From the NCBI GenBank assembly GCA_013388635.1, contig JACAEX010000100.1, positions 1 to 64,000 of the forward strand: a stretch of 64,000 nt of DNA, given 5' to 3'. The notes beneath the pieces were generated by a model. That model did not search any database. It was not told where the DNA came from and saw nothing but the letters and a program-made list of their open reading frames with translations. The stretch comes from Syntrophaceae bacterium (lineage in GTDB: Bacteria; Desulfobacterota; BSN033; UBA1163). How positions within the stretch are numbered: position 1 is the stretch's first letter; each line of letters opens with the position of its first letter. Shown one piece after another: positions 56,636 through 64,000 of the stretch. Made by a program: the position numbers and the translations under genes.

Positions 56636-58879
56636 ATGGAAAAAGAATTGAGAGAAGTGATTCCCGAGGCCCTGATCATCGGCGCAGGCATCGCGGGGAT
56701 GCAGGCCGCCCTGGATATTGCCGACAAGGGGTTTAAGGTCCACCTGGTTGAGAAGGACCCTTCTGTTGGCGGCCATATGGCCCAGCTTGACAAGACCTTT
56801 CCCACGCTCGACTGTTCTGCGTGTATCATCACGCCCAAGATGGTCGATACGGCGAACCATCCCAACATCAACCTCCTCACCTATTCCGAGGTGATCGACA
56901 TCAAAGGCGAGGTCGGAGATTTTAGGGTGACCATCAGGAAGAAACCCCGCTATGTCGATACGACCAAATGCACGGCCTGTGCCGACTGCGTCGCTCAGTG
57001 TCCGGTCTCCCTGCCCAACGAATTCGATATGGGGCTGGGAAGGAGAAAGGCGATCTACATCCCCTTCCCTCAGGCCGTCCCTCTCAAGTACACTATTGAT
57101 CGCCGGGGGATCCCTCCCTGTACAGCGACCTGTCCGCTCCATTGCAATGCCCAGGGATATGTGGCCCTGATCTCCCAGGGTAAGTTCAAGGAGGCGCTCG
57201 CCCTGGTGAGAGAGAAGCTTCCCTTTCCGGGGATCCTCGCCTATGTCTGCTCCCATCCCTGCGAGACAGAATGTAAACGGATCGAAGAGGATCGACCCAT
57301 CTCCATCTGTGATCTGAAGAGGTTCCTCGTCGACCATGTGGAGGAGCCCGAATTTCAATTTGCTCCTCCGCAGGAAAAAGATCGAAAAGTGGCCATCATC
57401 GGCTCGGGTCCTTCTGGACTGACCGCTGCCTATGATCTCAGAAAGATGGGTTACCGGGTCACCCTTTTCGAATCTCGAAGCGAGATCGGAGGGCTCCTCA
57501 CCCATGGTTTCCCTCCCTACCGTCTGCCAAGCAAGATCGTGGAAAAGGACCTCTCCGTTATCCACAGGATGGGAATTGAGATCAGGCCCAACACAGAGGT
57601 GGGAAGGGAGATCTCTGCCAAAGCCCTTTATCAATCCTTTGATGCGATCTTCATCGCAGTCGGGATGGCTGGCGCGGAGCGGATCGCACCCATCTTTGAA
57701 GGATTGAAGCTCACCCGAAGGGGGACGATCAAGGTCAATCCCCTCTCCCTTGAAACTGGCGTGAGGGGAATCTTCGCAGGTGGAGATTCGGTCACCGGCC
57801 CCGGCACGATTGTGGAGTCGATGGCCCATGGAAGGAAGGCGGCCATCTCGATCGATCGATTCCTCCGCGGTGAAGATCTCATGCAGGGCAGGGAATCGGA
57901 AGGAAGGCAGAGGTCACCCTTTGCGAGCTCCCTTCCCGATTCAAAGAGAATGCAGCGAGAGGCACTGCCCGATATGGTCAAACCCCTCGGCCCGGGCCTC
58001 ACCCCAGAGGAAGCCATGGAGGAGGCGAAGCGTTGTCTCAACTGCGGAGGCTGTTCGGATTGCGGCGAGTGCGCCAGGTACTGCCAGCCCAAGGCGATCG
58101 TCTACGGAATGAAGGAGGAGACGATCGAGCTCCGGGTGGGCGCCATCATCCTTGCGACCGGCTTCGATCCCTTCGATCCGAGACAGAAACCCGAATTCGG
58201 ATATGGAATCTACCCCAATGTTCTCCACGGTCTCGAATTGGAGAGGCTCTGCTCTGCCTCAGGTCCGACAAAGGGCGAGATCCTGATCCAGGGAAAGAAA
58301 CCCAAAGAGGTGGTCTTCATCCACTGTGTCGGGTCAAGGGATAAGACAGCGGGCAATGAGTATTGTTCAAGGGTCTGCTGCATGTATACGGCTAAACAGG
58401 CTCACCTTCTCAGAGATAAGATCCCGGATGCACAGATCACCGTTCTCTACATGGACGTAAGGGCCTTTGGAAAAGGGTTTGAGGAGTTTTATGAAAGGGT
58501 CCAGAGAGAGAGGATCGTCTACCGCAGGGGAAATCCCTCTGAGGTCTACCGGAGGAATGGAAAACTGGTGGTCCGGGGTGAGGACACCCTTTTGGGAGAG
58601 GCCTTTGAACTGGAAGCTGATCTGGTCGTCTTGGCCTCAGGGCTCATTCCTCGAAAGGAAGAGAACTTTTTGAAGGAGCTGCTTCCGCTGGAAAAATCAC
58701 CGGACCGATTCTATGCGGGAGCTCCGGGTCTTGATCCGATCCTGAGCGGCGTGGAAGGGATTCTCCTGGCCGGATGCTGCCAGGGGCCCAAAGACATCCC
58801 GGATACCGTGGCCCAGGCCAGCGGTGCCGCAGCCTTAGCGTGCGCCCTGCTGGCCAAAGGAAAAGTTCGGAGTTCGTAA
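56636..58879 (+). CDS. HdrA-like flavoprotein with a nested GltD/NfnB-like module
   Basis: The 747-residue protein starts and ends as HdrA but carries another oxidoreductase within. N-terminal HdrA FAD part: ALIIGAGIAGMQAALDIA, TFPTLDCSACIITPKM. Then a [4Fe-4S] ferredoxin motif CTACADCVAQCPV (about 108-120). From about 155 to 435: the Fe-S helical part of glutamate synthase small subunit/NfnB (PPCTATCPLHCNAQGY, CSHPCETECKR), followed by its FAD/NAD(P) domains (AIIGSGPSGLTAAYDL, FAGGDSVTGPGTIVESMAHG). A Cys-rich stretch (CLNCGGCSDCGECARYC, about 465-482) comes next. Then HdrA resumes: ILATGFDPFDPRQKPEFGYG, HCVGSRDKTAGNEYCSRVCCMYTAKQA. It may link NAD(P)H to the Hdr-type electron route. Confidence 0.88.
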   Translation: MEKELREVIPEALIIGAGIAGMQAALDIADKGFKVHLVEKDPSVGGHMAQLDKTFPTLDCSACIITPKMVDTANHPNINLLTYSEVIDIKGEVGDFRVTIRKKPRYVDTTKCTACADCVAQCPVSLPNEFDMGLGRRKAIYIPFPQAVPLKYTIDRRGIPPCTATCPLHCNAQGYVALISQGKFKEALALVREKLPFPGILAYVCSHPCETECKRIEEDRPISICDLKRFLVDHVEEPEFQFAPPQEKDRKVAIIGSGPSGLTAAYDLRKMGYRVTLFESRSEIGGLLTHGFPPYRLPSKIVEKDLSVIHRMGIEIRPNTEVGREISAKALYQSFDAIFIAVGMAGAERIAPIFEGLKLTRRGTIKVNPLSLETGVRGIFAGGDSVTGPGTIVESMAHGRKAAISIDRFLRGEDLMQGRESEGRQRSPFASSLPDSKRMQREALPDMVKPLGPGLTPEEAMEEAKRCLNCGGCSDCGECARYCQPKAIVYGMKEETIELRVGAIILATGFDPFDPRQKPEFGYGIYPNVLHGLELERLCSASGPTKGEILIQGKKPKEVVFIHCVGSRDKTAGNEYCSRVCCMYTAKQAHLLRDKIPDAQITVLYMDVRAFGKGFEEFYERVQRERIVYRRGNPSEVYRRNGKLVVRGEDTLLGEAFELEADLVVLASGLIPRKEENFLKELLPLEKSPDRFYAGAPGLDPILSGVEGILLAGCCQGPKDIPDTVAQASGAAALACALLAKGKVRSS

Positions 58880-58948
58880 CCCCCCTCTATTCCCCCTTTA
58901 AATTAAGGGGGGATGAAGGTGGGTTAGCGGTTTGCGAAGTGTTGAGCG

Positions 58949-60883
58949 ATGAAGATCGGCGTTTACATCTGCCATTGCGGAATCAATATTGCAGCCACTG
59001 TGGATGTGGAACGGGTGACGGCCTTTGCTCAGTCCCTTCCCCATGTAGCTGTCGCCCGAAATTATCAATATATGTGTTCGGATCCCGGTCAGGATCTGAT
59101 CAAGAACGACATTAAGAACTTAGGTCTCGACCGGATCATCGTGGCTGCTTGTTCTCCCCGAATGCATGAACCCACTTATCGGAATGCCATCCGATCTGCC
59201 GGACTCAATCCCTACTTCTTCGAAATGGCCAACATCCGCGAACAGTGCTCCTGGGTCCATCCGGACAAAGAGGAGGGGACGAGAAAGGCGATGGACCTGA
59301 TCGCCTCTGCAGTCGCAAAGGTCTCGCTCCATGAGGCACTGGAAGAAAACGAGGTCGGCGTCACACCTTCGGTCCTGGTGGTCGGCGGTGGGATCGCGGG
59401 AATCCAGGCGAGTCTCGATATCGCCCGTTCAGGGTTCGAGGTCTATCTGGTGGAGAGATCTCCCACCCTCGGGGGCCATGTGGCCCAGCTGGATCGAACC
59501 TTTCCCAATATGGAGGAGACCTCTTCGTTCCTCCTGCCGAAGATGGAAGAGGTGCAAAACCACCCGATGATCCACCTCCTCACCCAAAGCGAGGTCGAAG
59601 AGGTGGAAGGTTTCGTTGGAAATTTTAAAGTCAGGGTGAGACACGATCCCCGATATGTGGACCCGGAGAAGTGCACCTGCTGTAAAAGATGCGAAGAGGT
59701 CTGTCCTGTCAGGGTCCCGAGTGAATTTGATATGGGCCTGACCATGAGACCGGCGATCTACCTCCCCTCCCCTCATCCGATTCCCCGAAGCTATGCGATC
59801 GATCCAAAGAACTGCCTCTTTCTCCAGAAGGGGGAGTGTGGAAAGTGCAAGGAGGCCTGCCCGGAAGGAGCGGTCCGATTTGAAGAAGTGGGCATGGAAT
59901 TGCAGATCGAAGTGGGAACGATCATTGTGGCCACCGGGTACGATCCTTTCGATCCCAGGCTCAAACCCGAATTCGGCTATGGCTTCCATAAAAATGTGAT
60001 CACAGCCCTTGAGTTTGAAAGGATGATTTCAGAAGGTGGATCCGCTCAGGGCAGGATTGAGATCAACGGTAAGGAGCCGAAAAGCATTGTATTCATCCAG
60101 TGCGTGGGGTCGAGAGATAAGACCGTGGGGAACGAGTATTGTTCCAGGGTCTGCTGTATGTTTACGGCAAAGCAGGCGTCCCTGGTCATCGATCGATTTC
60201 CGGATGCACGGGTCACGGTCTGCTACATCGACATCAGGGCCTTCGGAAAGGGATATGAGGAATTTTACGAAAAGGTTCAGAAGAAGGGGGTCCTCTACCG
60301 GAAGGGAATCCCCTCAGAGATCTATCAGAGGGCGGGAAAGTTGATCGTTAAGGCAGAGGACGAACTCCTTGGAGAACCCTATGAAGAAGAGGCCGATCTG
60401 GTCATTCTGGCAACCGGTCTTACACAGAGAAAGGATTCCGATCACCTCCGGGGCCTTCTCAAACTCTCCCAGGGGCCAGACCGATTCTATCTGGAAGCCC
60501 ATCCCAAACTGAGGCCCCTCGATACCGCGGTGGATGGTGTCTTTCTGGCCGGGGCCTGCCAGGGACCGAAGGACATCTCCGACACGCTTGCTCAGGCTCA
60601 TGGAGCGGCTTCGAGGGCAACCATCCCGCTTTTCGCCGGAAAGGTGAGGATCGAACCGATCACCGCAGTGGTGGATCAGCTGATGTGCGCGGGCTGCGGT
60701 CTCTGTGAGCAGATCTGCGAGTATCGGGCCTTAAAGATCGATCCCTATCGGAGAGTGATGACCGTCAATGAAGCCCTCTGTAAGGGGTGCGGCGCCTGCA
60801 ATGCGACTTGTCCTTCCGGCGCCATCAGTTTGAGACACTTTAAGACGGAACAGATCATTGCCCAGATCCGAGAACTGAGTTAG
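58949..60883 (+). CDS. HdrA-like Fe-S flavoprotein
   Basis: The 644-residue protein has the usual HdrA length and order: N-terminal domain with GVYICHCGINIAATVDVE and CSPRMHEPTYRNA, FAD domain SVLVVGGGIAGIQASLDIA, ferredoxin motif CTCCKRCEEVCPV, the conserved FIQCVGSRDKTVGNEYCSRVCCMFTAKQA, and a C-terminal two-cluster ferredoxin (CAGCGLCEQICEY, CKGCGACNATCPSG). In place of the usual TFPT.DC.ACILTPKM it reads TFPNMEETSSFLLPKM, so those Cys are missing. HdrA is the flavin branching point in bifurcating heterodisulfide reductases. Here it should work with the HdrD-like, Nuo-like and ETF proteins. Confidence 0.9.
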   Translation: MKIGVYICHCGINIAATVDVERVTAFAQSLPHVAVARNYQYMCSDPGQDLIKNDIKNLGLDRIIVAACSPRMHEPTYRNAIRSAGLNPYFFEMANIREQCSWVHPDKEEGTRKAMDLIASAVAKVSLHEALEENEVGVTPSVLVVGGGIAGIQASLDIARSGFEVYLVERSPTLGGHVAQLDRTFPNMEETSSFLLPKMEEVQNHPMIHLLTQSEVEEVEGFVGNFKVRVRHDPRYVDPEKCTCCKRCEEVCPVRVPSEFDMGLTMRPAIYLPSPHPIPRSYAIDPKNCLFLQKGECGKCKEACPEGAVRFEEVGMELQIEVGTIIVATGYDPFDPRLKPEFGYGFHKNVITALEFERMISEGGSAQGRIEINGKEPKSIVFIQCVGSRDKTVGNEYCSRVCCMFTAKQASLVIDRFPDARVTVCYIDIRAFGKGYEEFYEKVQKKGVLYRKGIPSEIYQRAGKLIVKAEDELLGEPYEEEADLVILATGLTQRKDSDHLRGLLKLSQGPDRFYLEAHPKLRPLDTAVDGVFLAGACQGPKDISDTLAQAHGAASRATIPLFAGKVRIEPITAVVDQLMCAGCGLCEQICEYRALKIDPYRRVMTVNEALCKGCGACNATCPSGAISLRHFKTEQIIAQIRELS

Positions 60884-60917
60884 TTCGGACTCAGGGTTTT
60901 ACAGTCATAGAGCCTCC

Positions 60918-60943
60918 GGCCTGAAATTGAAGTGAGTCAGGCC
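60918..60943. other. Hairpin after the hdrA gene
   Basis: GGCCTGA (60918-60924) pairs with TCAGGCC (60937-60943) around a 12-nt loop. No T run follows, so it is only a weak terminator candidate, 35 bp after the hdrA stop. Confidence 0.35.
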
Positions 60944-60997
60944 TTCAGACCTGATAAAATTTGAAATGATAATGGTTCATTTCGTGGAGTCTTTCGG

Positions 60998-61522
60998 ATG
61001 AAGAAAGGTCTGGTGCAGGTCTATACTGGAAACGGAAAGGGAAAAACGACGGCGGCCCTGGGTTTAGCTTTGAGGGCAGCCGGCCATGGTTTGAAGGTCC
61101 TGATGATCCAGTTTATGAAAGGAAATATCCAATACGGTGAGTTGGAAGCTTCGAAAAGGCTCTCTCCATACCTGACGATCGTACAGATGGGCAGGGAGAC
61201 GTTTGTCTCCAAGACCAATCCTGACCCAGCGGATATAAAACTGGCTCAAGAGGGATTCGCCTTTGCAAGGACAGCGATCTTCAGCAAGGAATATGAGATT
61301 GTGATCCTTGATGAAATCAATATGGCCGTCGATTACGGATTGATTCCTCTACCCGATCTCCTCCATCTGATTGATACGAAACCGGACGGGGTCGAATTGA
61401 TCCTCACGGGTCGAAATGCCAGACCCGAAATTATGGATAAGGCGGATCTGGTTACCGAGATGGTGGAGCGCAAGCACTACTACCAGAGAGGGGTCCAGGC
61501 ACGGAAAGGCATCGAAATATGA
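60998..61522 (+). CDS. cobO: Corrinoid (cob(I)alamin) adenosyltransferase, CobO/BtuR type
   Basis: The 174-residue protein has the CobA/CobO/BtuR P-loop at its start (VQVYTGNGKGKTTAALGLALRAAGHG), QFMKG, the Walker B-like EIVILDEINMAVDYGL, and EL(I)LTGRNA followed by ADLVTEMVERKHYYQRGVQARKGIE. It transfers the adenosyl group from ATP to the corrinoid cobalt. It lies directly before the AdoCbl-dependent methylmalonyl-CoA mutase genes, which it probably supplies with cofactor. A weak Shine-Dalgarno (GTGGAG) precedes the ATG. Confidence 0.94.
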   Translation: MKKGLVQVYTGNGKGKTTAALGLALRAAGHGLKVLMIQFMKGNIQYGELEASKRLSPYLTIVQMGRETFVSKTNPDPADIKLAQEGFAFARTAIFSKEYEIVILDEINMAVDYGLIPLPDLLHLIDTKPDGVELILTGRNARPEIMDKADLVTEMVERKHYYQRGVQARKGIEI

Positions 61523-61612
61523 TTTCAAATTTCAGATTTCAAATTTCAGATTTCAAATTTCAAATTGAAAAGCAGCTCAATTTGAGATTTGAGATGTGCA
61601 ATTTGAAATGAG
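61518..61612. repeat. Intergenic repeat, TTTCAGATTTCAAATTTCAG words
   Basis: ATTTCAAATTTCAGATTTCA units are repeated about five times, followed by CAATTTGAGATTTGAGATGTG and GCAATTTGAAATG. Same family as 14493-14560. Confidence 0.6.
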
Positions 61613-61630
61613 AAAAAGGGGGGTGACTCG

Positions 61631-63304
61631 ATGTTCCGAGAGGATCAACTGAGAAAAGTGGAGGAAGAGAAGAGGAAATGGACAGAGGATCTGTCCAAGA
61701 TTCTCTGCGAGACTCCAGAACGTCTTCCCCGTTTCAGCACGGTATCCGATATGGAGGTCAAGGGCCTCTACACACCGGAGGACCTCAAGGATATCGATTA
61801 CTCACGGGATATCGGCTTCCCAGGACAGTACCCTTTCACCCGGGGAGTCCACCCCTCCATGTACCGGGGGAGGCTATGGACCATGCGGATGTTCTCCGGT
61901 CTGGGAGGTCCCGAGGAGACGAACAAGCGTTTTCACTACCTTCTCAATCATGGCGAGACCGGCCTCTCCATTGCCTTCCACTACCCCACCCTCATGGGAT
62001 ACGACAGCGATTCTCCGATGGCAAGGGGAGAGATTGGAAAATGCGGGGTGGCTGTTGACACCCTGAAGGATATGGAAATCCTCTTTGAAGGAGTTCCTTT
62101 AGATAAGGTGACCACCTCCATGACCATCAATCCGCCTGCCTCCATATTGCTGGCCATGTATATTGTGGTGGCAGAGAAGCAGGGGATCAGCAAAAGGGAG
62201 ATCGGAGGAACGATCCAGAACGATATGTTAAAGGAATTCATCGCACAAAAGACCTTCATGCTCCCTCCCAGACCTTCGCTCCGGATCATCGTGGACACGA
62301 TCGAATACTGCACAAAGGAGGTTCCTCGGTGGAACACGATCAGCATCAGCGGATATCATATTCGTGAGGCCGGAGCCACGGCCGTTCAAGAGCTTGCCTT
62401 CACCCTGGCCGATGGGATGGCCTATGTGGAGGCAGCCATGGAAAGGGGCCTCAACGTGGACGATTTTGCGCCGAGGCTCTCCTTCTTCTTCGACTCCCAT
62501 ATCGACTTCTTTGAGGAGATCGCCAAGTTCAGGGCGGCTCGAAGGATATGGAGTAAGATCATGCGGGAGCGTTTCATGGCAAAGAATCCGCGCTCCTGGA
62601 TGCTCCGTTTCCACACACAAACGGCAGGCTGTTCCTTGACTGCGCAACAACCCTTTAACAATATCGTTCGCACAGCCTACGAGGCCCTGGCCGCTGTGTT
62701 GGGTGGAACTCAGTCCCTCCACACAAACTCCCTGGACGAGACTTATGCGATCCCCACCGAGGAAGCGGTCACGATTGCCTTGCGAACCCAGCAAATCCTT
62801 GCTGAGGAGACCGGCGTTGCCAATACGATCGACCCATTGGCAGGATCGTACTTTGTCGAGGCGTTGACCAGCCGGGTCGAAGAGCAGGCCTGGGAATATA
62901 TTCGTAAAATTGATGAGATGGGAGGAATGGTTGCGGCCATCGAGCGAGGTTATCCCCAGATGGAGATTGCTGAATCGGCCTATCGGTATCAGAGGCAGGT
63001 CGACTCCGGGGAGAGGGTGATCGTGGGCGTGAATAAGTATGTGACCGAGCATCCGCCGATTACCATCTGGAGGATGAGACCTGAGATCGAGGAGAGACAG
63101 TTGAGGCGGCTTCGTGAGGTAAAAGAGTCAAGGAACAGCATGAAGGTAAAAGAGTGTCTCGATCGGATTCGAAAGGCCTCCCAGGGCAGTGAGAATCTCA
63201 TGCCCCATATTATCAATGCGGTGAGGGAGTACGCCACCGTTCAGGAAATCTGTGATGTGTGGCGAGAGGTCTTCGGCCGATATACCGATCCGGGTTATTT
63301 TTAG
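61631..63304 (+). CDS. Methylmalonyl-CoA mutase, catalytic large subunit
   Basis: The 557-residue protein is the TIM-barrel catalytic part of a split acyl-CoA mutase. Markers include [40 protein letters not shown] with the Tyr-Arg substrate contacts, [87 protein letters not shown] and [14 protein letters not shown]. It isomerises (R)-methylmalonyl-CoA and succinyl-CoA with the B12 domain encoded 90 bp downstream. Related isobutyryl-/ethylmalonyl-type mutases are possible; the neighbours favour methylmalonyl-CoA. Confidence 0.93.
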   Translation: MFREDQLRKVEEEKRKWTEDLSKILCETPERLPRFSTVSDMEVKGLYTPEDLKDIDYSRDIGFPGQYPFTRGVHPSMYRGRLWTMRMFSGLGGPEETNKRFHYLLNHGETGLSIAFHYPTLMGYDSDSPMARGEIGKCGVAVDTLKDMEILFEGVPLDKVTTSMTINPPASILLAMYIVVAEKQGISKREIGGTIQNDMLKEFIAQKTFMLPPRPSLRIIVDTIEYCTKEVPRWNTISISGYHIREAGATAVQELAFTLADGMAYVEAAMERGLNVDDFAPRLSFFFDSHIDFFEEIAKFRAARRIWSKIMRERFMAKNPRSWMLRFHTQTAGCSLTAQQPFNNIVRTAYEALAAVLGGTQSLHTNSLDETYAIPTEEAVTIALRTQQILAEETGVANTIDPLAGSYFVEALTSRVEEQAWEYIRKIDEMGGMVAAIERGYPQMEIAESAYRYQRQVDSGERVIVGVNKYVTEHPPITIWRMRPEIEERQLRRLREVKESRNSMKVKECLDRIRKASQGSENLMPHIINAVREYATVQEICDVWREVFGRYTDPGYF

Positions 63305-63394
63305 TCCGAGGCCAAGCGTTCGGATTAGAAAATCTTAAATTTAGACATTCCGAACTACGAACTCTTTACTCCGAACTGCTCGAACGAGGAGAAC

Positions 63395-63796
63395 ATGGAG
63401 CGTAAAATTCGAATCCTGATTGCAAAGCCCGGACTGGACGGTCACGATCGCGGGGCAAAGGTGATCGCGAGAGGATTTCGCGATGCAGGGTTTGAGGTGA
63501 TCTATACAGGGCTCCACCAGACCCCTGAGCAGATCGTGGCCGCCGCGATCCAGGAGGATGTGGATGCCATCGGACTCTCCATCCTCTCGGGAGCCCATGA
63601 CTATATCTTTCCGCAGGTCATCCAGTTGCTCCGCGAGAAGGGAGCAGATGATATCGTTGTCTTCGGAGGAGGGATCATCCCCGAAGAGGATATCCCTGCC
63701 CTGCAGAAAGCAGGGGTAAAAGCCATCTTTACCCCAGGCACACCTATCGATGAAGCCATCAAATGGGTGAGAGAAAATATTAAACATCGAAAATAA
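63395..63796 (+). CDS. Methylmalonyl-CoA mutase, cobalamin-binding small subunit
   Basis: The 133-residue protein is a stand-alone B12-binding domain. It has the base-off/His-on motif DxHxxG in [13 protein letters not shown], then the SxL motif in [11 protein letters not shown] and GG in [12 protein letters not shown], and ends [10 protein letters not shown]. With the 557-residue large subunit it forms the AdoCbl-dependent mutase. AACGAGGAGAAC precedes the ATG. Confidence 0.95.
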   Translation: MERKIRILIAKPGLDGHDRGAKVIARGFRDAGFEVIYTGLHQTPEQIVAAAIQEDVDAIGLSILSGAHDYIFPQVIQLLREKGADDIVVFGGGIIPEEDIPALQKAGVKAIFTPGTPIDEAIKWVRENIKHRK

Positions 63797-63830
63797 TGGG
63801 TGGGGGCCCTATTTTTTTCCGTTAAATTTT

Positions 63831-63848
63831 ACAGTTTACGTTAAGTGG
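63831..63848. promoter_or_regulatory. Operator-like site ACAGTTTACGTTAAGTGG, second copy
   Basis: Identical 18-mer to 44385-44402. Here it overlaps the -35 of a good promoter, the classical place for repression or MerR-type control of the next operon to the right. Confidence 0.6.
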
Positions 63849-63863
63849 AATATGAGGTATAGT
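63835..63863 (+). promoter_or_regulatory. Promoter reading out of the window
   Basis: TTTACG at 63835-63840, a 17-bp spacer and TATAGT at 63858-63863. It drives a transcript beyond the window; an AAAGGAGGTGG Shine-Dalgarno-like sequence follows at 63946-63956. Confidence 0.6.
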
Positions 63864-63963
63864 AAGGGTCGATCGAAAGACGAGATAAGTCCCACGAAGG
63901 TCCGTCCCAATCGTAGAGTACTGTTACCTGGGGAAAAGATCAAAGAAAGGAGGTGGAGCATTT

Positions 63964-64000
63964 CAAAGTTCATTGTTCATTGTTCATCGTTCATCGTTCA
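63964..64000. repeat. Intergenic repeat, GTTCATTGTTCATCG words, at the window end
   Basis: GTTCATTGTTCATTGTTCAT followed by CGTTCATCGTTCA, cut by the window edge. Same family as 31843-31872. No gene is seen in 63797-64000. Confidence 0.6.

Noticed and set aside
60918-60943. Intrinsic terminator after hdrA
   Set aside because: Only a 7-bp stem with a 12-nt loop and no following T run; kept as a plain hairpin.

Overview
The window looks like a chromosomal contig from an anaerobic, Gram-negative-type bacterium, most plausibly a Desulfobacterota (former Deltaproteobacteria) member. This is inferred from gene content: rubrerythrins, heterodisulfide-reductase (Hdr) proteins, Nuo-like soluble modules, B12-dependent methylmalonyl-CoA mutase, many acyl-CoA enzymes, lipoproteins and two probable selenoproteins. 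No rRNA, tRNA, CRISPR array or intact mobile element was seen.

Layout. 1-330: tail of a transposase and a comM promoter. 0.3-9 kb: comM, a secreted protein with a duplicated domain, a glycosyltransferase-methyltransferase fusion, a cache-only sensor, a propionyl-CoA-carboxylase-type carboxyltransferase, an Slp lipoprotein and greA. 9-13.7 kb (minus strand): DUF2007, ferritin-like protein, a frameshifted FlK-like thioesterase, DUF2953, GerW/YtfJ, archease, RtcB, and Ogt. 13.9-33 kb: housekeeping and envelope genes (XRE-cupin, rubrerythrin, UbiE, RimI, a PurF-like protein, a hybrid kinase, lytic transglycosylase, TrpS, a C-GCAxxG-C-C protein, MutY, a GT39-like protein, RNase R, YIP1, NMO, a phosphoesterase). 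33.7-43.5 kb: a branched-chain-type ABC importer (livG, livH, livM, livK, livF) with two acyl-CoA ligases, interrupted by a four-helix-bundle gene. 43.7-63.8 kb: AcuB-like and MerR regulators, 3-hydroxyacyl-CoA dehydrogenase, two acyl-CoA dehydrogenases, an HdrD-like protein, NuoEFG-like subunits, EtfBA, two HdrA-like proteins, a corrinoid adenosyltransferase and split methylmalonyl-CoA mutase.

How it fits together. The 33.7-63.8 kb half reads as one catabolic island: import of an organic acid, activation to a CoA thioester, beta-oxidation steps, electron transfer from acyl-CoA dehydrogenases through ETF to an Hdr/Nuo-like soluble system, and disposal of propionyl-CoA by mutase (with the carboxyltransferase at 5.9 kb). 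A shared ACAGTTTACGTTAAGTGG sequence lies at the MerR gene and after the mutase, and a related perfect palindrome lies before livG, suggesting a local MerR regulon.

Main discoveries. Two reading frames are interrupted by UGA exactly at a family cysteine, each followed at once by a bacterial SECIS-like hairpin: the metal-binding/catalytic Cys of the RNA ligase RtcB (9640-11091, Sec100), sharing its SECIS loop with E. coli fdhF, and the first Cys of a C-GCAxxG-C-C protein (24160-24621, Sec24). Also notable are an HdrA protein with a GltD-like module nested inside it, a Bam-like Hdr/Nuo set without the benzoyl-CoA reductase catalytic subunits, and several families of word-like intergenic repeats sitting between genes of the same operon.
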